Assembly (NCBI GenBank): GCA_030949985.1
Contig: JAUZRX010000023.1
Coordinates: forward strand, 62,001-126,000
Direction of reading: 5' to 3'
Length of the DNA: 64,000 bases
Source: Acidobacteriota bacterium
GTDB lineage: Bacteria; Acidobacteriota; Polarisedimenticolia; J045
Numbering within the stretch: the stretch's first letter is position 1; every line of letters starts with the position of its first letter. The translations under genes and the position numbers were made by a program. The notes under the pieces were generated by a model. It was given only the letters and a program-made list of their open reading frames with translations, did no database searches and was not told where the DNA came from. Shown here piece by piece: positions 37,811 through 46,900 of the stretch.

Positions 37811-37974
37811 AACGCTTTCTCCTTGAGCGCGACAGTTTAGCCGCCCCGCCCCGGGGGGGCGAACACTCCCGGCCCGCGGGTTGGCCGAAGCTGGGGATCG
37901 CCCACCGGGGAAGGTGCCCCGTTGGGCGGGCACGCCCGTGGGCCGTTGCGGGTCGAGGGGCTGCCTGTCGCGGG

Positions 37975-39048
37975 TCAGGAAGGGTCCCGCCGAGCCTGGA
38001 TGCTGGCCTCCTCGAGCTTCTGCCGGCAGGGGTCCGCCTCGTCGCCATGCCGCGGCAGAGCCAGGATGCGCGGAGTCCACGGATCCTCGCGACGGTAAGC
38101 CTCACCGCGCACCGGGCAGGGCTCCACGCGGCATCCGGCACAGAGGCTCGGCGAACAGGGGTCCGGATGGACCAGCACTTCCCCCGGCGCCGCCAGGCCT
38201 TCGATCAGGGCCGCGGAAAGTTCCTGTTGCGCCTCGTGTACCCGCTCCAGTTCCCAGTAGCGCGGCAGGGTCAGATGGAAGTCGATATGGACGAAATCGC
38301 CCGAACTCCAGGCCCGCAGCAGGTGAACATCGATCCACTCGTCCCGGCGCAGCCGCCGGAGGACTTCGGCGATGCGCGCGATCAGTCGCGGGTCCTGCCG
38401 GTCCATCAGCCGCCCCCCCGCCTCCCGCAGAAGCTGGACCCCGTTGAGGGTGATGATCGAGGCCACCAGGCAGGCGGCCAGGGGATCGAGAATCACGAAA
38501 CCGGTCAGCTTCACCAGCAGGAGGCCGACGATCACACCCGCGGTGGTCACCGTATCGGCCAGCAGGTGCCGCCCCTCGCCGACCAGGGTCAGGCTACCGC
38601 ACCGTTTTCCGCGGAGGACGAGGAACGAGCCGATCAGCAGGTTGGCCAGCGCCGCCGCTACGGCCAGGGTCAGTCCGGTGCCCAGGTCGCTGAGGGGACG
38701 GGGATCGAGCAGCGCGGGAATCGCCTCCCGCGCGATGCCCGCCGCGGCCAGGAGAATCATCACTCCCGCAAGCCCGGCGGAAAAGAACTCGATGCGCCCG
38801 TGTCCGTAGGGATGGGAGCTGTCCGCCGGTCGGGAAGCGTAGACGACACTGAAGAGTCCGAAAGCCCCGGTGAGCACGTTGACCAGCGATTCGACCGCGT
38901 CGGAGAGCAGGGCCTGGCTGGAGGTCAGCCACCAGGCCACCACTTTCAGCCCGCCGATCAGCACCGCCAGCACCAGCACTGCGGACATCACGACGACGGT
39001 ACGGCCCTGGCCCGAGATGCTGTCGCGTACCTTCTCGCCTCGCTCCAT
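37975..39048 (-). CDS. Cation diffusion facilitator (CDF) metal transporter
   Basis: A 357-residue CDF protein exporting divalent metals (Zn, Fe, Co or Mn) by proton antiport. There are six transmembrane helices in the first ~205 residues, with metal-site residues in LLSDAVESLVNVL (helix 2) and GRHLLADTVTTAG (helix 5, HxxxD). A cytoplasmic domain (about 210-300) includes HIDFHLTLPRYWELERVHE. An unusual tail (about 305-357) has CSPSLCAGCRVEPC, four cysteines that could bind metal. The ATG at 39048 has no Shine-Dalgarno but TAGACT 7 nt upstream. Divergent from the UPF0104-type gene. Confidence 0.9.
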   Translation of the reverse strand: MERGEKVRDSISGQGRTVVVMSAVLVLAVLIGGLKVVAWWLTSSQALLSDAVESLVNVLTGAFGLFSVVYASRPADSSHPYGHGRIEFFSAGLAGVMILLAAAGIAREAIPALLDPRPLSDLGTGLTLAVAAALANLLIGSFLVLRGKRCGSLTLVGEGRHLLADTVTTAGVIVGLLLVKLTGFVILDPLAACLVASIITLNGVQLLREAGGRLMDRQDPRLIARIAEVLRRLRRDEWIDVHLLRAWSSGDFVHIDFHLTLPRYWELERVHEAQQELSAALIEGLAAPGEVLVHPDPCSPSLCAGCRVEPCPVRGEAYRREDPWTPRILALPRHGDEADPCRQKLEEASIQARRDPS

Positions 39049-39185
39049 CGAGCCCAGTCTACCCGGATCTTTCCCGTCCCTCGAAACGACGTCGCGGCCG
39101 AGCGCTGCAGGCCGGAACCCCCAGCGCCCGCCCCCTTCCGCAGGGAGCCGACCGGACCAGGCGCCGGAGCAAGCCGTCGAGCGGT

Positions 39186-39214
39186 TTGGCAGACGGGTTC
39201 GGGGGCCCCAGAAT
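39186..39214 (+). promoter_or_regulatory. Candidate sigma70 promoter with leaderless start
   Basis: TTGGCA (39186-39191), 17-nt spacer, CAGAAT (39209-39214), then six bases and the ATG at 39221. Both boxes match consensus at five or four of six positions. The predicted start falls on or next to the A of the ATG, so the mRNA would have essentially no leader. The best-formed example of this arrangement in the window. Confidence 0.6.
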
Positions 39215-39220
39215 CGACCC

Positions 39221-40312
39221 ATGCATGCCGCCCCCATCGAGCCCGCCGATCGCCGCGTCCGGAAACGCGGACCGGTCGGTCGCCGCGTACTGGCCCTGAC
39301 CTTGCTCCTGCTGGCTGTCGGTTTTCTCGCCTGGCAGGTCCAGCGCGCCGGCCCACGAGAGATCGCCTCACGCCTGGTCGAGGTGAGCTGGCCCTGGCTG
39401 GGGGTGATCGCAGCGCTGACCCTCGCCCGCTACCTGGTGGCGTCCATGAAACTGGCAGCCATCAGCCGGCGCCTGATGCGGGTGCGATTCGCGGCCTACG
39501 TGCCGATCTTCCTCGCCTCGCAGATTCTCACCCTGGTGATCCCGGGCCTCCGGGTCGGAGGCACCATCCTGCGGGCCCACCTGGCCAACCGACGCTTCGG
39601 AGGCGGCTTCGCCCGTCACCTGGGGCCCAATATCCTCGACCAGCTCACCCTCTTCGCGGCCTGGCTGATCGCCGCCGGCGTTCTGCTGCCCGTGGCCGCG
39701 GCGGAAACCGCCGGCCCCGTGCCCTATCGTCCCTTTCTCCTGCTGGCGGGATTGACCGGAGCCTTCGTCGGAGGCTTTTTCCTCTTCCGGCGCCACTGGC
39801 CGGCCATCCACCGCTGGCTGAGGTTCGAGCGCCGCGGCCTGAAAGCCCGGGTGGCCCAGGCCCTGGCCCAGGCCCTGGAAGGCACGGGCACCCTGGTCAC
39901 CGATCCGACCGCCATCTTCCTCGGCCTGGGCGGCGGCCTGCTCTTCGTGCTGCTGGCCGGGCTCTGCCAGCACGCCGCCCTGCACGCCCTGGGCGAGCCG
40001 GTGGCCTGGTGGACCTCCCTGCTCGCGGTGGTCGTGGGAACCACGGCCGGCACCGCTTCGGGCACCCCGGGAGGCCTGGGAGTCGCCGAGGCGGCCCAGG
40101 TGGTCTACCTCCAGGGGCAAGGCATCCCCCCGGGGATGGCGACGGCGGCCGTGCTGCTGGCCCGGGGCGCGTACTACATTTCGATCCTGGCTACCGGCGG
40201 CCTGTCCTTCGCCTGGGAAGCCCGACAAGGACACCTGGCGGGGTTGATGGGAGGCCGGTTACCAGCCGCTGCCCACGATCCAGTGAGCCGTCCCCAGGAC
40301 ATGACCTCTTAG
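39221..40312 (+). CDS. UPF0104 / LPG-synthase-TM family integral membrane protein
   Basis: A 363-residue polytopic membrane protein with about eight hydrophobic helices, of the lysylphosphatidylglycerol-synthase transmembrane (UPF0104) type. Typical segments are ASMKLAAISRRLM, LTLVIPGLRVGG and VGTTAGTASGTPGGLGVAEA (about 274-293). Relatives act as lipid flippases or as membrane parts of lipid-modifying enzymes. The aminoacyl-transferase domain of MprF is absent. Substrate unknown. The start is at 39221, with no Shine-Dalgarno and a promoter placed for leaderless translation. The last 54 bp overlap the convergent PEBP gene. Confidence 0.82.
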   Translation: MHAAPIEPADRRVRKRGPVGRRVLALTLLLLAVGFLAWQVQRAGPREIASRLVEVSWPWLGVIAALTLARYLVASMKLAAISRRLMRVRFAAYVPIFLASQILTLVIPGLRVGGTILRAHLANRRFGGGFARHLGPNILDQLTLFAAWLIAAGVLLPVAAAETAGPVPYRPFLLLAGLTGAFVGGFFLFRRHWPAIHRWLRFERRGLKARVAQALAQALEGTGTLVTDPTAIFLGLGGGLLFVLLAGLCQHAALHALGEPVAWWTSLLAVVVGTTAGTASGTPGGLGVAEAAQVVYLQGQGIPPGMATAAVLLARGAYYISILATGGLSFAWEARQGHLAGLMGGRLPAAAHDPVSRPQDMTS

Positions 40313-40804
40313 CTCGCCCTCCATCCGGTCGGCATCCGCTCCGGGCTCGAGAGAGACCGGGCGGTCGAGGGCGTAGAGGGTGAAGCGCAGGCGTCGCCCC
40401 CCCCCCATTTCGAGGGGCGGTGCGGCAAAGCCCGGCAGCCCATCGCCCACCCGGGCCTGGGACAGGCCGGCGACCCGGGCCTCCCGGGGCAGGCCCGGGG
40501 GCAGGCCCCGGCGATCGGGCGTGATGTTCCACACGGCCCAGAAGATCCGGCCGCGGCCGATCGCGGAATCGTCACGGGCCACCAGCGCGAGACTCGCCGT
40601 ACCCGGCGGGACCGCCTGCCAGTTCAGCTCGGGGCTCCCGCCGAAACGTCCCATCATGGTGATCGCGGTCCAGCCGCCGGCAGCCGGTCCTGCCGGTTGC
40701 AGGTGGAATCCCGGACTCTCGTTACGCAAAGCGCTGTCCACGCCGGCGGCCAGGGAAACCGCGGCGACGAGGAGCAGGATGGGCAGGCTGAGTCTGAGGT
40801 CCAT
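40259..40804 (-). CDS. Exported YbhB/YbcL-type PEBP-like protein
   Basis: A 181-residue protein with a signal peptide (about 1-21, LPILLLVAAVSLAAG) and a phosphatidylethanolamine-binding-protein-like domain: RFGGSPELNWQAVPPGTASL (about 52-71), ALVARDDSAIGRGRIFWAVW (DxD-like and HW-like positions) and RLRFTLYALDRPV. The classic DPD ligand motif and the conserved histidine are altered (RDDSA; IFWAVWNI), so the anion-binding pocket may differ. Function in bacteria is poorly known. The ATG at 40804 has TACATT 8 nt upstream and no Shine-Dalgarno. Confidence 0.75.
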   Translation of the reverse strand: MDLRLSLPILLLVAAVSLAAGVDSALRNESPGFHLQPAGPAAGGWTAITMMGRFGGSPELNWQAVPPGTASLALVARDDSAIGRGRIFWAVWNITPDRRGLPPGLPREARVAGLSQARVGDGLPGFAAPPLEMGGGRRLRFTLYALDRPVSLEPGADADRMEGELRGHVLGTAHWIVGSGW

Positions 40805-40864
40805 GGACCCGGAATGTACCGCGAAACCCGGCTCCGGCAGGGAGAGCCGGGGAATCGGGCGAAA

Positions 40865-40894
40865 TTGGAGGAGGACGGAGCCAGGCGGTATCCT
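40865..40894 (+). promoter_or_regulatory. Candidate promoter for the 757-residue protein gene
   Basis: TTGGAG (40865-40870), 18-nt spacer, TATCCT (40889-40894), then 7 nt and the ATG at 40902, with no Shine-Dalgarno. Another leaderless-type arrangement. Confidence 0.45.
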
Positions 40895-40901
40895 GCTGGC
40901 C

Positions 40902-43175
40902 ATGGACTCGGCTGGAGGGCAACCCGACCCGCAGGCGTTTGCGCTGCGGCGGGAGTTGAGGGACTTGATCGACCACCTGGTCGAAGGGGGATGCGGACAC
41001 CGGCGCCGCTTCGAGGAAGTCCTCGAACGCCTCGGACGCTCCCGCCGCCTGGCGCTCCGGCAGATGATCGCCATCCTCCGCCATCACCCCGTGGGCGACC
41101 AGGTGTCCGCCCTGGAGATCCTCGGCCGTCTGGCCCGCCCCTCCGATGCGCGACAACTCGCCGCCATCGCTTCCAACAGTGACGAGCCGGAGACCTGCCG
41201 CGTGCTCTGCGCGATGGTCGTACTGGGACTCGACCAGGGCGAACGCCTGGACGGCGCGGAGATCTCCGGCCTGGTGCTGCGCTGGCAGGCGCGACACCTG
41301 GCCGAGGAACCGGGACTGCGCGAGCCGCTGCTCCGACTCTATGCCTCGGCTCCTCCGGACGAGCGGCGACGCTGGCTGGCCCTGCAGGACGACCAGCTCG
41401 ACGAGGTGGAAGGCCGCGCAGCGGTGTTCGAAATGCTGCTGGAAGCCGAGAACGATCCCTCCTTGCGGGAAATGGCCCTCGAGGCCCTGATTCGCATCCC
41501 CCACCCCACCGTGCGGGCGGCCCTGCGCCGGATTCGACCGCAGGGGCCCTACGAGCGGGACTTCGTCACCGGCGCCCTGGCAGCCCTGGCGGCAAGCGCC
41601 GACCCCGTGGCCGTGCCGGAGGGCTGGAGCGCCCGGATCGGCTTCTGCGATGGATCGGGTGCCTTTCCCCTGCGCTTCGACTTCCTCCGTGAAGGCCAAC
41701 GCCCGCGCTGCGCCCTGTTCATCATCGATCTCGAACGAGGCCCCACCGAGGCGCTGGCGCTGGTGGGCAACGAGGTCGCCCGCTACGACGGGCTGGACGG
41801 CGATCTTCCCGGAGAAAACGGGGGCGCTGGCGAACCCGAGCTCTACCCCATCGCGATCAACCGGGCCCTGGCCCTGCTCGAAGAGGCCCGACGCCAAGCG
41901 GGGCCGGGCCGGATCCCCGCCTGTCCCGACTTCGAGGATGCTTGCCGGCTGCTCGATCCGCTCGCCGACGTGATGCCCGTCGCTGCCGAGGCCTTGCCCC
42001 TGCCGGAGGTGCCCGACGCCCTGCGACGTTCGGCCCTGCTGGTGGATCTCCCAGGATATGCGGGGTGGTTCTACGATGGGGGCGACCGTTTCCTCGACGA
42101 TCTCCGCCTGCAGCACCTCGAGGCCCCTCGCCCCCTGGCGCCTCCCGCGGCCCGGCTGGTCAACGCGGCGGTCGACCGCCTGATCGAGCGCGGCGAGCCG
42201 GCCCGCCTCGCCCGCCGCCTGCGACACAACGCCCTGGTCCATCGCCTGGCCAGCCAACTGGAGTTCGGGGCGATCGCCATGGCCGCGGCCGCGGCCTGTC
42301 AGACGCGGGAGTTCCGGAGGCTGCCCCTGGTGCGACGCATCGTCACCCGCTCTCTCCACCCCGGGCACATGTTCTTCTCCCCGACTCCCGACGCCACCCG
42401 GCGCGGCGACCTGGCGGAACTGCTGATCGACACCTCGGCCCCCGATCGCCACCAGGTCTTCACGGTGGATCTGGCCTGGATCCTGACCCGGGCGATGGAA
42501 GTCTGGCAGGCGCGGATCCCGGTCGGCGATCGTCCCTCCGGAGAACAGGCCCGGTTGGCCGTGCTGACCCTGGCCCCGATCGTCGCCCGCTGGATCGAGA
42601 GCTTTCTCGATCGTGCAGCCATGCCTCCCGCCGCGGCCTGGGAAGCGGCCGGGGACGATCTCCGGGCGGTCATCGGCGGCCACCTGGAAGATCGCGGTTT
42701 CGCCCGGCCGGCGGTGGACCCCCGGTGGCAAGAACTCCTCACCCTGCTGGCCTCCGCGGCCCGCGTCCTGGTTTTCGAGATCTGTCTCGACCAGTGCCAC
42801 ATGCACTGCCCGGCTCACCCCCGCCTGCCCGCCGGCGACGCCCTGGATCACGGCGTCTTTCCCGCCGGCCGCCAGGCGGAAGTCCGCATTCGCTCCTGGC
42901 CCGGAACACTGCGCTGCGAGACCCCGCCCCACCACCGTTCGATTCTCTACCGCTTGCTCGACAAGGCCCGTCGACGCCGGCTCCGCACCCCCTTTCTCTG
43001 CGCTCTGTGCCGCGAGCCGCGCCCGGGCACGACCCGCTCCCGCTCCCGGGCCCGGGACGCGGAGGGTCGGCAGCACCTCGTCTGCCGCCGCTGCCAGGGT
43101 CGCTACGGTCGGGATGCGGCCTTTCGTCGGGAGATCGAAGCCCGTGGCCTGAGGCTCGAAGCGCCGCGTTCCTAG
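40902..43175 (+). CDS. Unrecognised HEAT-like repeat protein with C-terminal zinc ribbon
   Basis: A 757-residue cytoplasmic-type protein without a family I can name. The N-terminal ~230 residues look like HEAT/ARM repeats (LEILGRLARPSDARQLAAIA, ALEALIRIPHPTVRAALRRI). A middle region has RFDFLREGQRPRCALFIIDL, resembling a substrate- or RNA-binding module, and many alpha helices. The C-terminus has CLDQCHMHC (about 629-637) and a zinc ribbon CALC...CRRC (about 705-735) with a basic loop. No catalytic triad or P-loop seen. A nucleic-acid or protein scaffold is possible, but this is a guess. It converges with the RND/ABC operon 9 nt downstream. Confidence 0.6.
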   Translation: MDSAGGQPDPQAFALRRELRDLIDHLVEGGCGHRRRFEEVLERLGRSRRLALRQMIAILRHHPVGDQVSALEILGRLARPSDARQLAAIASNSDEPETCRVLCAMVVLGLDQGERLDGAEISGLVLRWQARHLAEEPGLREPLLRLYASAPPDERRRWLALQDDQLDEVEGRAAVFEMLLEAENDPSLREMALEALIRIPHPTVRAALRRIRPQGPYERDFVTGALAALAASADPVAVPEGWSARIGFCDGSGAFPLRFDFLREGQRPRCALFIIDLERGPTEALALVGNEVARYDGLDGDLPGENGGAGEPELYPIAINRALALLEEARRQAGPGRIPACPDFEDACRLLDPLADVMPVAAEALPLPEVPDALRRSALLVDLPGYAGWFYDGGDRFLDDLRLQHLEAPRPLAPPAARLVNAAVDRLIERGEPARLARRLRHNALVHRLASQLEFGAIAMAAAAACQTREFRRLPLVRRIVTRSLHPGHMFFSPTPDATRRGDLAELLIDTSAPDRHQVFTVDLAWILTRAMEVWQARIPVGDRPSGEQARLAVLTLAPIVARWIESFLDRAAMPPAAAWEAAGDDLRAVIGGHLEDRGFARPAVDPRWQELLTLLASAARVLVFEICLDQCHMHCPAHPRLPAGDALDHGVFPAGRQAEVRIRSWPGTLRCETPPHHRSILYRLLDKARRRRLRTPFLCALCREPRPGTTRSRSRARDAEGRQHLVCRRCQGRYGRDAAFRREIEARGLRLEAPRS

Positions 43176-43184
43176 CCGCCGGTC

Positions 43185-43901
43185 TCATCCCCCGTCCAGC
43201 ATGCGCTCGCGCCGTTCCGCCCGGGAGTAGGCCAGGGCGAGGCATGCGGCGCCCAGCAACAGGTAGCCCAGGCGATTGCGCAACCACAGGGCCTGGACTT
43301 CGCCGGGATCCTGCCCCGAGACGGTCAGGGGCGACCAGAAAGGCGAATAGGCCGAACCGGCGAAGAGCAGGGCCACCGCCAGCACCACCACCGCGGCGAG
43401 CGCGCCGCTGATGGCCCCCCGGAACAGAGCACCGGTGCCCGTGGCCACCACCAGGAAGAACAACCCCACCTGCAACGAGGCGACCAGGGCCTCGAAGGGG
43501 AAATCGGTCAGCAGGAGAAACACCGCAGCCGCCAGGGTCAGCTCGGCTGCCACCATCAGCAGGGCCGCGGCGATCAGTTTGGCGGTCCAGATGCGCCCGG
43601 CCCCGCCCGGCACGGTATAGGCGATCTCCAGGGTGCGCTGATCGATCTCCGCGGCGATCACCCGTACGCCGAGAAAGATTCCCAGGGCCGCCAGGGGCAG
43701 GCCGATCAGCAGGCCCTGCACCGAACGTTCCGTGTACCCTCCCCCGCCATCGCCCACGAAAAGCAGGGCGTAGAGCAGCAACGGCCAGGCCAGTGGCACC
43801 ACCGCCACCAGACCATAGCGGCGGGAGGCCATTTGCCGCGCGGAAGGGGGCAAGGTCGCCAGCAGGGCTCCCAGGGCGGCCAGGCGGCGGCTCGGCATCA
43901 T
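43185..43901 (-). CDS. ABC-2 type transporter permease subunit
   Basis: A 238-residue membrane protein with about six hydrophobic helices (WPLLLYALLFVG, LLIGLPLAALGIFLGVRVIA, LLMVAAELTLAAAVFLLL, VGLFFLVVATGTGALF, LAAVVVLAVALLFAG, LGYLLLGAACLALA). The cytoplasmic-loop motif AAEIDQRTLEIAYTVPGGAGRIWTAK, split across about residues 83-108, is typical of ABC-2 export permeases, where it contacts the ATPase. The start overlaps the stop of the RND-ABC fusion gene (ATGA), so the fused ATPase is its natural partner. Last gene of the six-gene operon. Confidence 0.8.
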   Translation of the reverse strand: MMPSRRLAALGALLATLPPSARQMASRRYGLVAVVPLAWPLLLYALLFVGDGGGGYTERSVQGLLIGLPLAALGIFLGVRVIAAEIDQRTLEIAYTVPGGAGRIWTAKLIAAALLMVAAELTLAAAVFLLLTDFPFEALVASLQVGLFFLVVATGTGALFRGAISGALAAVVVLAVALLFAGSAYSPFWSPLTVSGQDPGEVQALWLRNRLGYLLLGAACLALAYSRAERRERMLDGG

Positions 43902-46900
43902 GACGGACTTCCCACGAGCAGCATGTAGCCATCCTCCAGGCTGGGTTCGGCAGGGCGGGCCTGGTCGGCGGGGGCCCGGGCACAGAGCACGCGCAGGCGG
44001 CGCGAGCCATCACCGACGGGCGCTTCATCGACGATTCGGGCTCCGGCAGGCAGTTCGACCGGCCGTTCCGGCGGCACCCTCACCTCCCACACCCGGCCGG
44101 CAGCCCGCCGCGCCAGTCCCGCGGGGCTGCCGTCGTAGACCAGGCGACCGCCGGCCAGGACCAGTACCCGCTCACAGGAAACCTCGACGTCTTCCACCAC
44201 GTGGGTCGAAAACAGGACGATGCGTCCGCGAGCCAGGCGCGCCAGGAGGTTGCGGAAGCGAATGCGTTCCCGCGGATCGAGGCCGACGGTGGGTTCGTCG
44301 ACGATGATCACCGGCGGCAGGCGCAGCAAGGTCCGGGCGATGGCGACCCGCTGGCGCATGCCCCCGGAGTACTCGGCGATGCGCCGATCGGCCTTTTCCG
44401 CCAGCCCGACTTCTTCCAGCAGACGGTCGACCCGTTCGCGACGCTCGGCGGCCGGGACGATGTCGTAGAGCAGGGCGTAGTAGAGCAGGTACTCCCGCCC
44501 GGTCATGTTGTCGGGGAGGCCGAAGTCCTGGGGCAGGTAGCCCAGCCAGCGGGCCAGGCGGGGACGGAGTCCGTCGAGGGGCTCGCCCCCGAGGCGGATC
44601 ACCCCGGTCACCGGATCGAGGATGCCGGCCAGCAGCCGCAGCAGGGTGGTCTTCCCCGCGCCGTTGGGGCCCAGAATCCCGATCATGCCCCGTTCGGCGT
44701 CGAATTCCACGTGATCGAGGGCGCGCACCTCGTCGGCGGAAGCGGCGGGAGCGAGCCACCGCCGGGCCAGGCCTTCGAGCGCCGGGGGGGAGCGTCTCCG
44801 GCCCGATCCGCGCGCCGGCGATTCCCGGGTCGCCAGGTGACGACCGTATTGGAAAATCGCGAGGGTCAGGGCCAGGAGCACGGCTCCCGCCAGGCGCCAC
44901 CCCAGGCCCGCGCGGCCTTCGAGCCAGGGAGCGAGCACGTCCCTGAAGAGGACGATCTCCCAGGCGGCCCAGGGCAGGGCCAGGGCCAGCGCCCCCTCCG
45001 CCCCGCCGGGCGTCTCCCGCCCCAGGGCGTCGACCTTGCCCCGCCAGCGGCGCAGGTGTTTCAGCCAGGCCCCCAGCCAGCCGGCGGTGACGAAGAGGAA
45101 CACGATCTTCCACAGCCCGGCCGAGGCGGCGTGGGCCAGGTAGCCCGTGGCGCCGGCCAGCAGGGCGTAGCGAGCCAGGGGCTCGACGGCGTCTTTCGGC
45201 AGCCAGGCGCGGGCCCCGCGGGCCTCGACGCGCTCGAGAAATTCCCGCCGGGCGCCGAGAGCCGCCCGCAGCGGGCCGGGCAAACCATAGAGCTTGGTCA
45301 GGGCCCGCACTTCCAGGCGCGGGGGAGCGCCCGGCTCGATCTTCGGCTCGGGGGGAGGCTCGCGTCGCCAGGAGAGGGCGATCGACAGCAGCCAGCAGGC
45401 GGCGACCAGCACCGTGGTGACGATCTGCCAGGTCAGTGAGCTGACGGCTCCACTCCTGAAAAGCGGTCCGACGACCGCGGTGGTCAGGCCGAGCCAGGCG
45501 AGCACGACCCACGGCCCCAGCCGCCCGAAGAGGGTGTCCAGCCGACGCAGGAGCACGTAGGCCAGCGGGATCACCACCAGCGTCAACACGGTGGATGCCG
45601 CCAGGCCTCCCATCACCACCGTGGCGAAGGGGGGCCAGATCTCGTTCTCCCGCCCCGTCGCCAGGGCCAGGGGCCACAGGCCCGCCAGGGTCGTGACGGT
45701 GGTCATCAGCACCGGCCGCGCCCGTTCCCGGACAGCGGCCAGGGCGGCGGCTCCCGGCCCCCAGGTGCCCGAGCGGCTTCTCTGCTGCATCCGGTCCACC
45801 AGCAGAATGGCCGGATTGACCGTCAGGCCCAGCAGCGCCAGGGTGCCGACCAGCGCCATCAGGTCGGCGGGCATCCCCGCCGCGATCAGCGACCAGGCGG
45901 CCCCGATCAGGGTCAGCGGCAAGGCGAGCAGCACCAGGAAAGGCATGGAGAACGATTCGAAAGTCAGGGCCAGCACCGCGAAGAGCAACAGGACGACGGG
46001 GACGAGGATCTTCCTGAACCACCCCGTCGCCGCTTCGCGGGTCTCCGTCTCCAGTGTGTAGCCCCGGGGAAGGGCCAGGCTGCGCACGGTGGCCTGGAGC
46101 TGGCGTTCGATTTCCAGCCGCCGGGGACCCACCTCCGGCAGATGCCGCGAAAGGCGGTAGAGCACGCTGATCTCCCGGCGGCCGTTGCGATGGCGGATCA
46201 CGGGGGCGGCCGGCAGCACGCGCACATCGCTCAGCACCCCCAGGGTCGTGACCCCGGCCGGTGTGCCGACCGGCAAGGTCTCGAGGGCGCGGCGATCGAG
46301 ACGCCGGCCCTCGCGGAAGAGCGTTACGGGGGTTTCCCTGCCGTCGCGTCCCACCATCCCCACCGGCAGGACCATGCCTTCGCGGCGGAAGGCGGACAGG
46401 GCGGGCAGAATCGACTCGGGAGCCAGGCCGAGGGCCGCGAGCCACTCCCGCCGGGGCTCGATGTTCAGCTCCGGCGGGTTCCCGCCGCCGGCCACCCAGG
46501 CGTTTTCCACCTCTTCGAGGGCTTCCAGCCGAGCCGCCAGTTCCCGCCCCAGCCTCGTCAATCGTTCGGCATCCGGGCCGGACAGGCGGACGCGGGCCGG
46601 TCCGTTCCCCAGCAGGTCCGTCGTCTGCGCCTCGCCCCCCCCACCCTGGTCGTCTCCCGGACGCAAGACCTCGGTGCCCGGCAGCTCGCGCGCGGCGATC
46701 CGCTCGACCCTGGCCACCAGGCTTGCCGCCGAAGTCTGCGGCGGACGCTTGTCGGCCTCGACGAGCTTGATCGTCAGGGAGCCCGAGCCTTCCTGGATGA
46801 AACTCGACACGCCGGCCACGCCGGCCGTGGCCAGCAGCCGCCTTTCGACTTGTCCGAAGATCGCGCTGCTGCGCTCGAGAGTGCTGCCCGGGGGCAGGCG

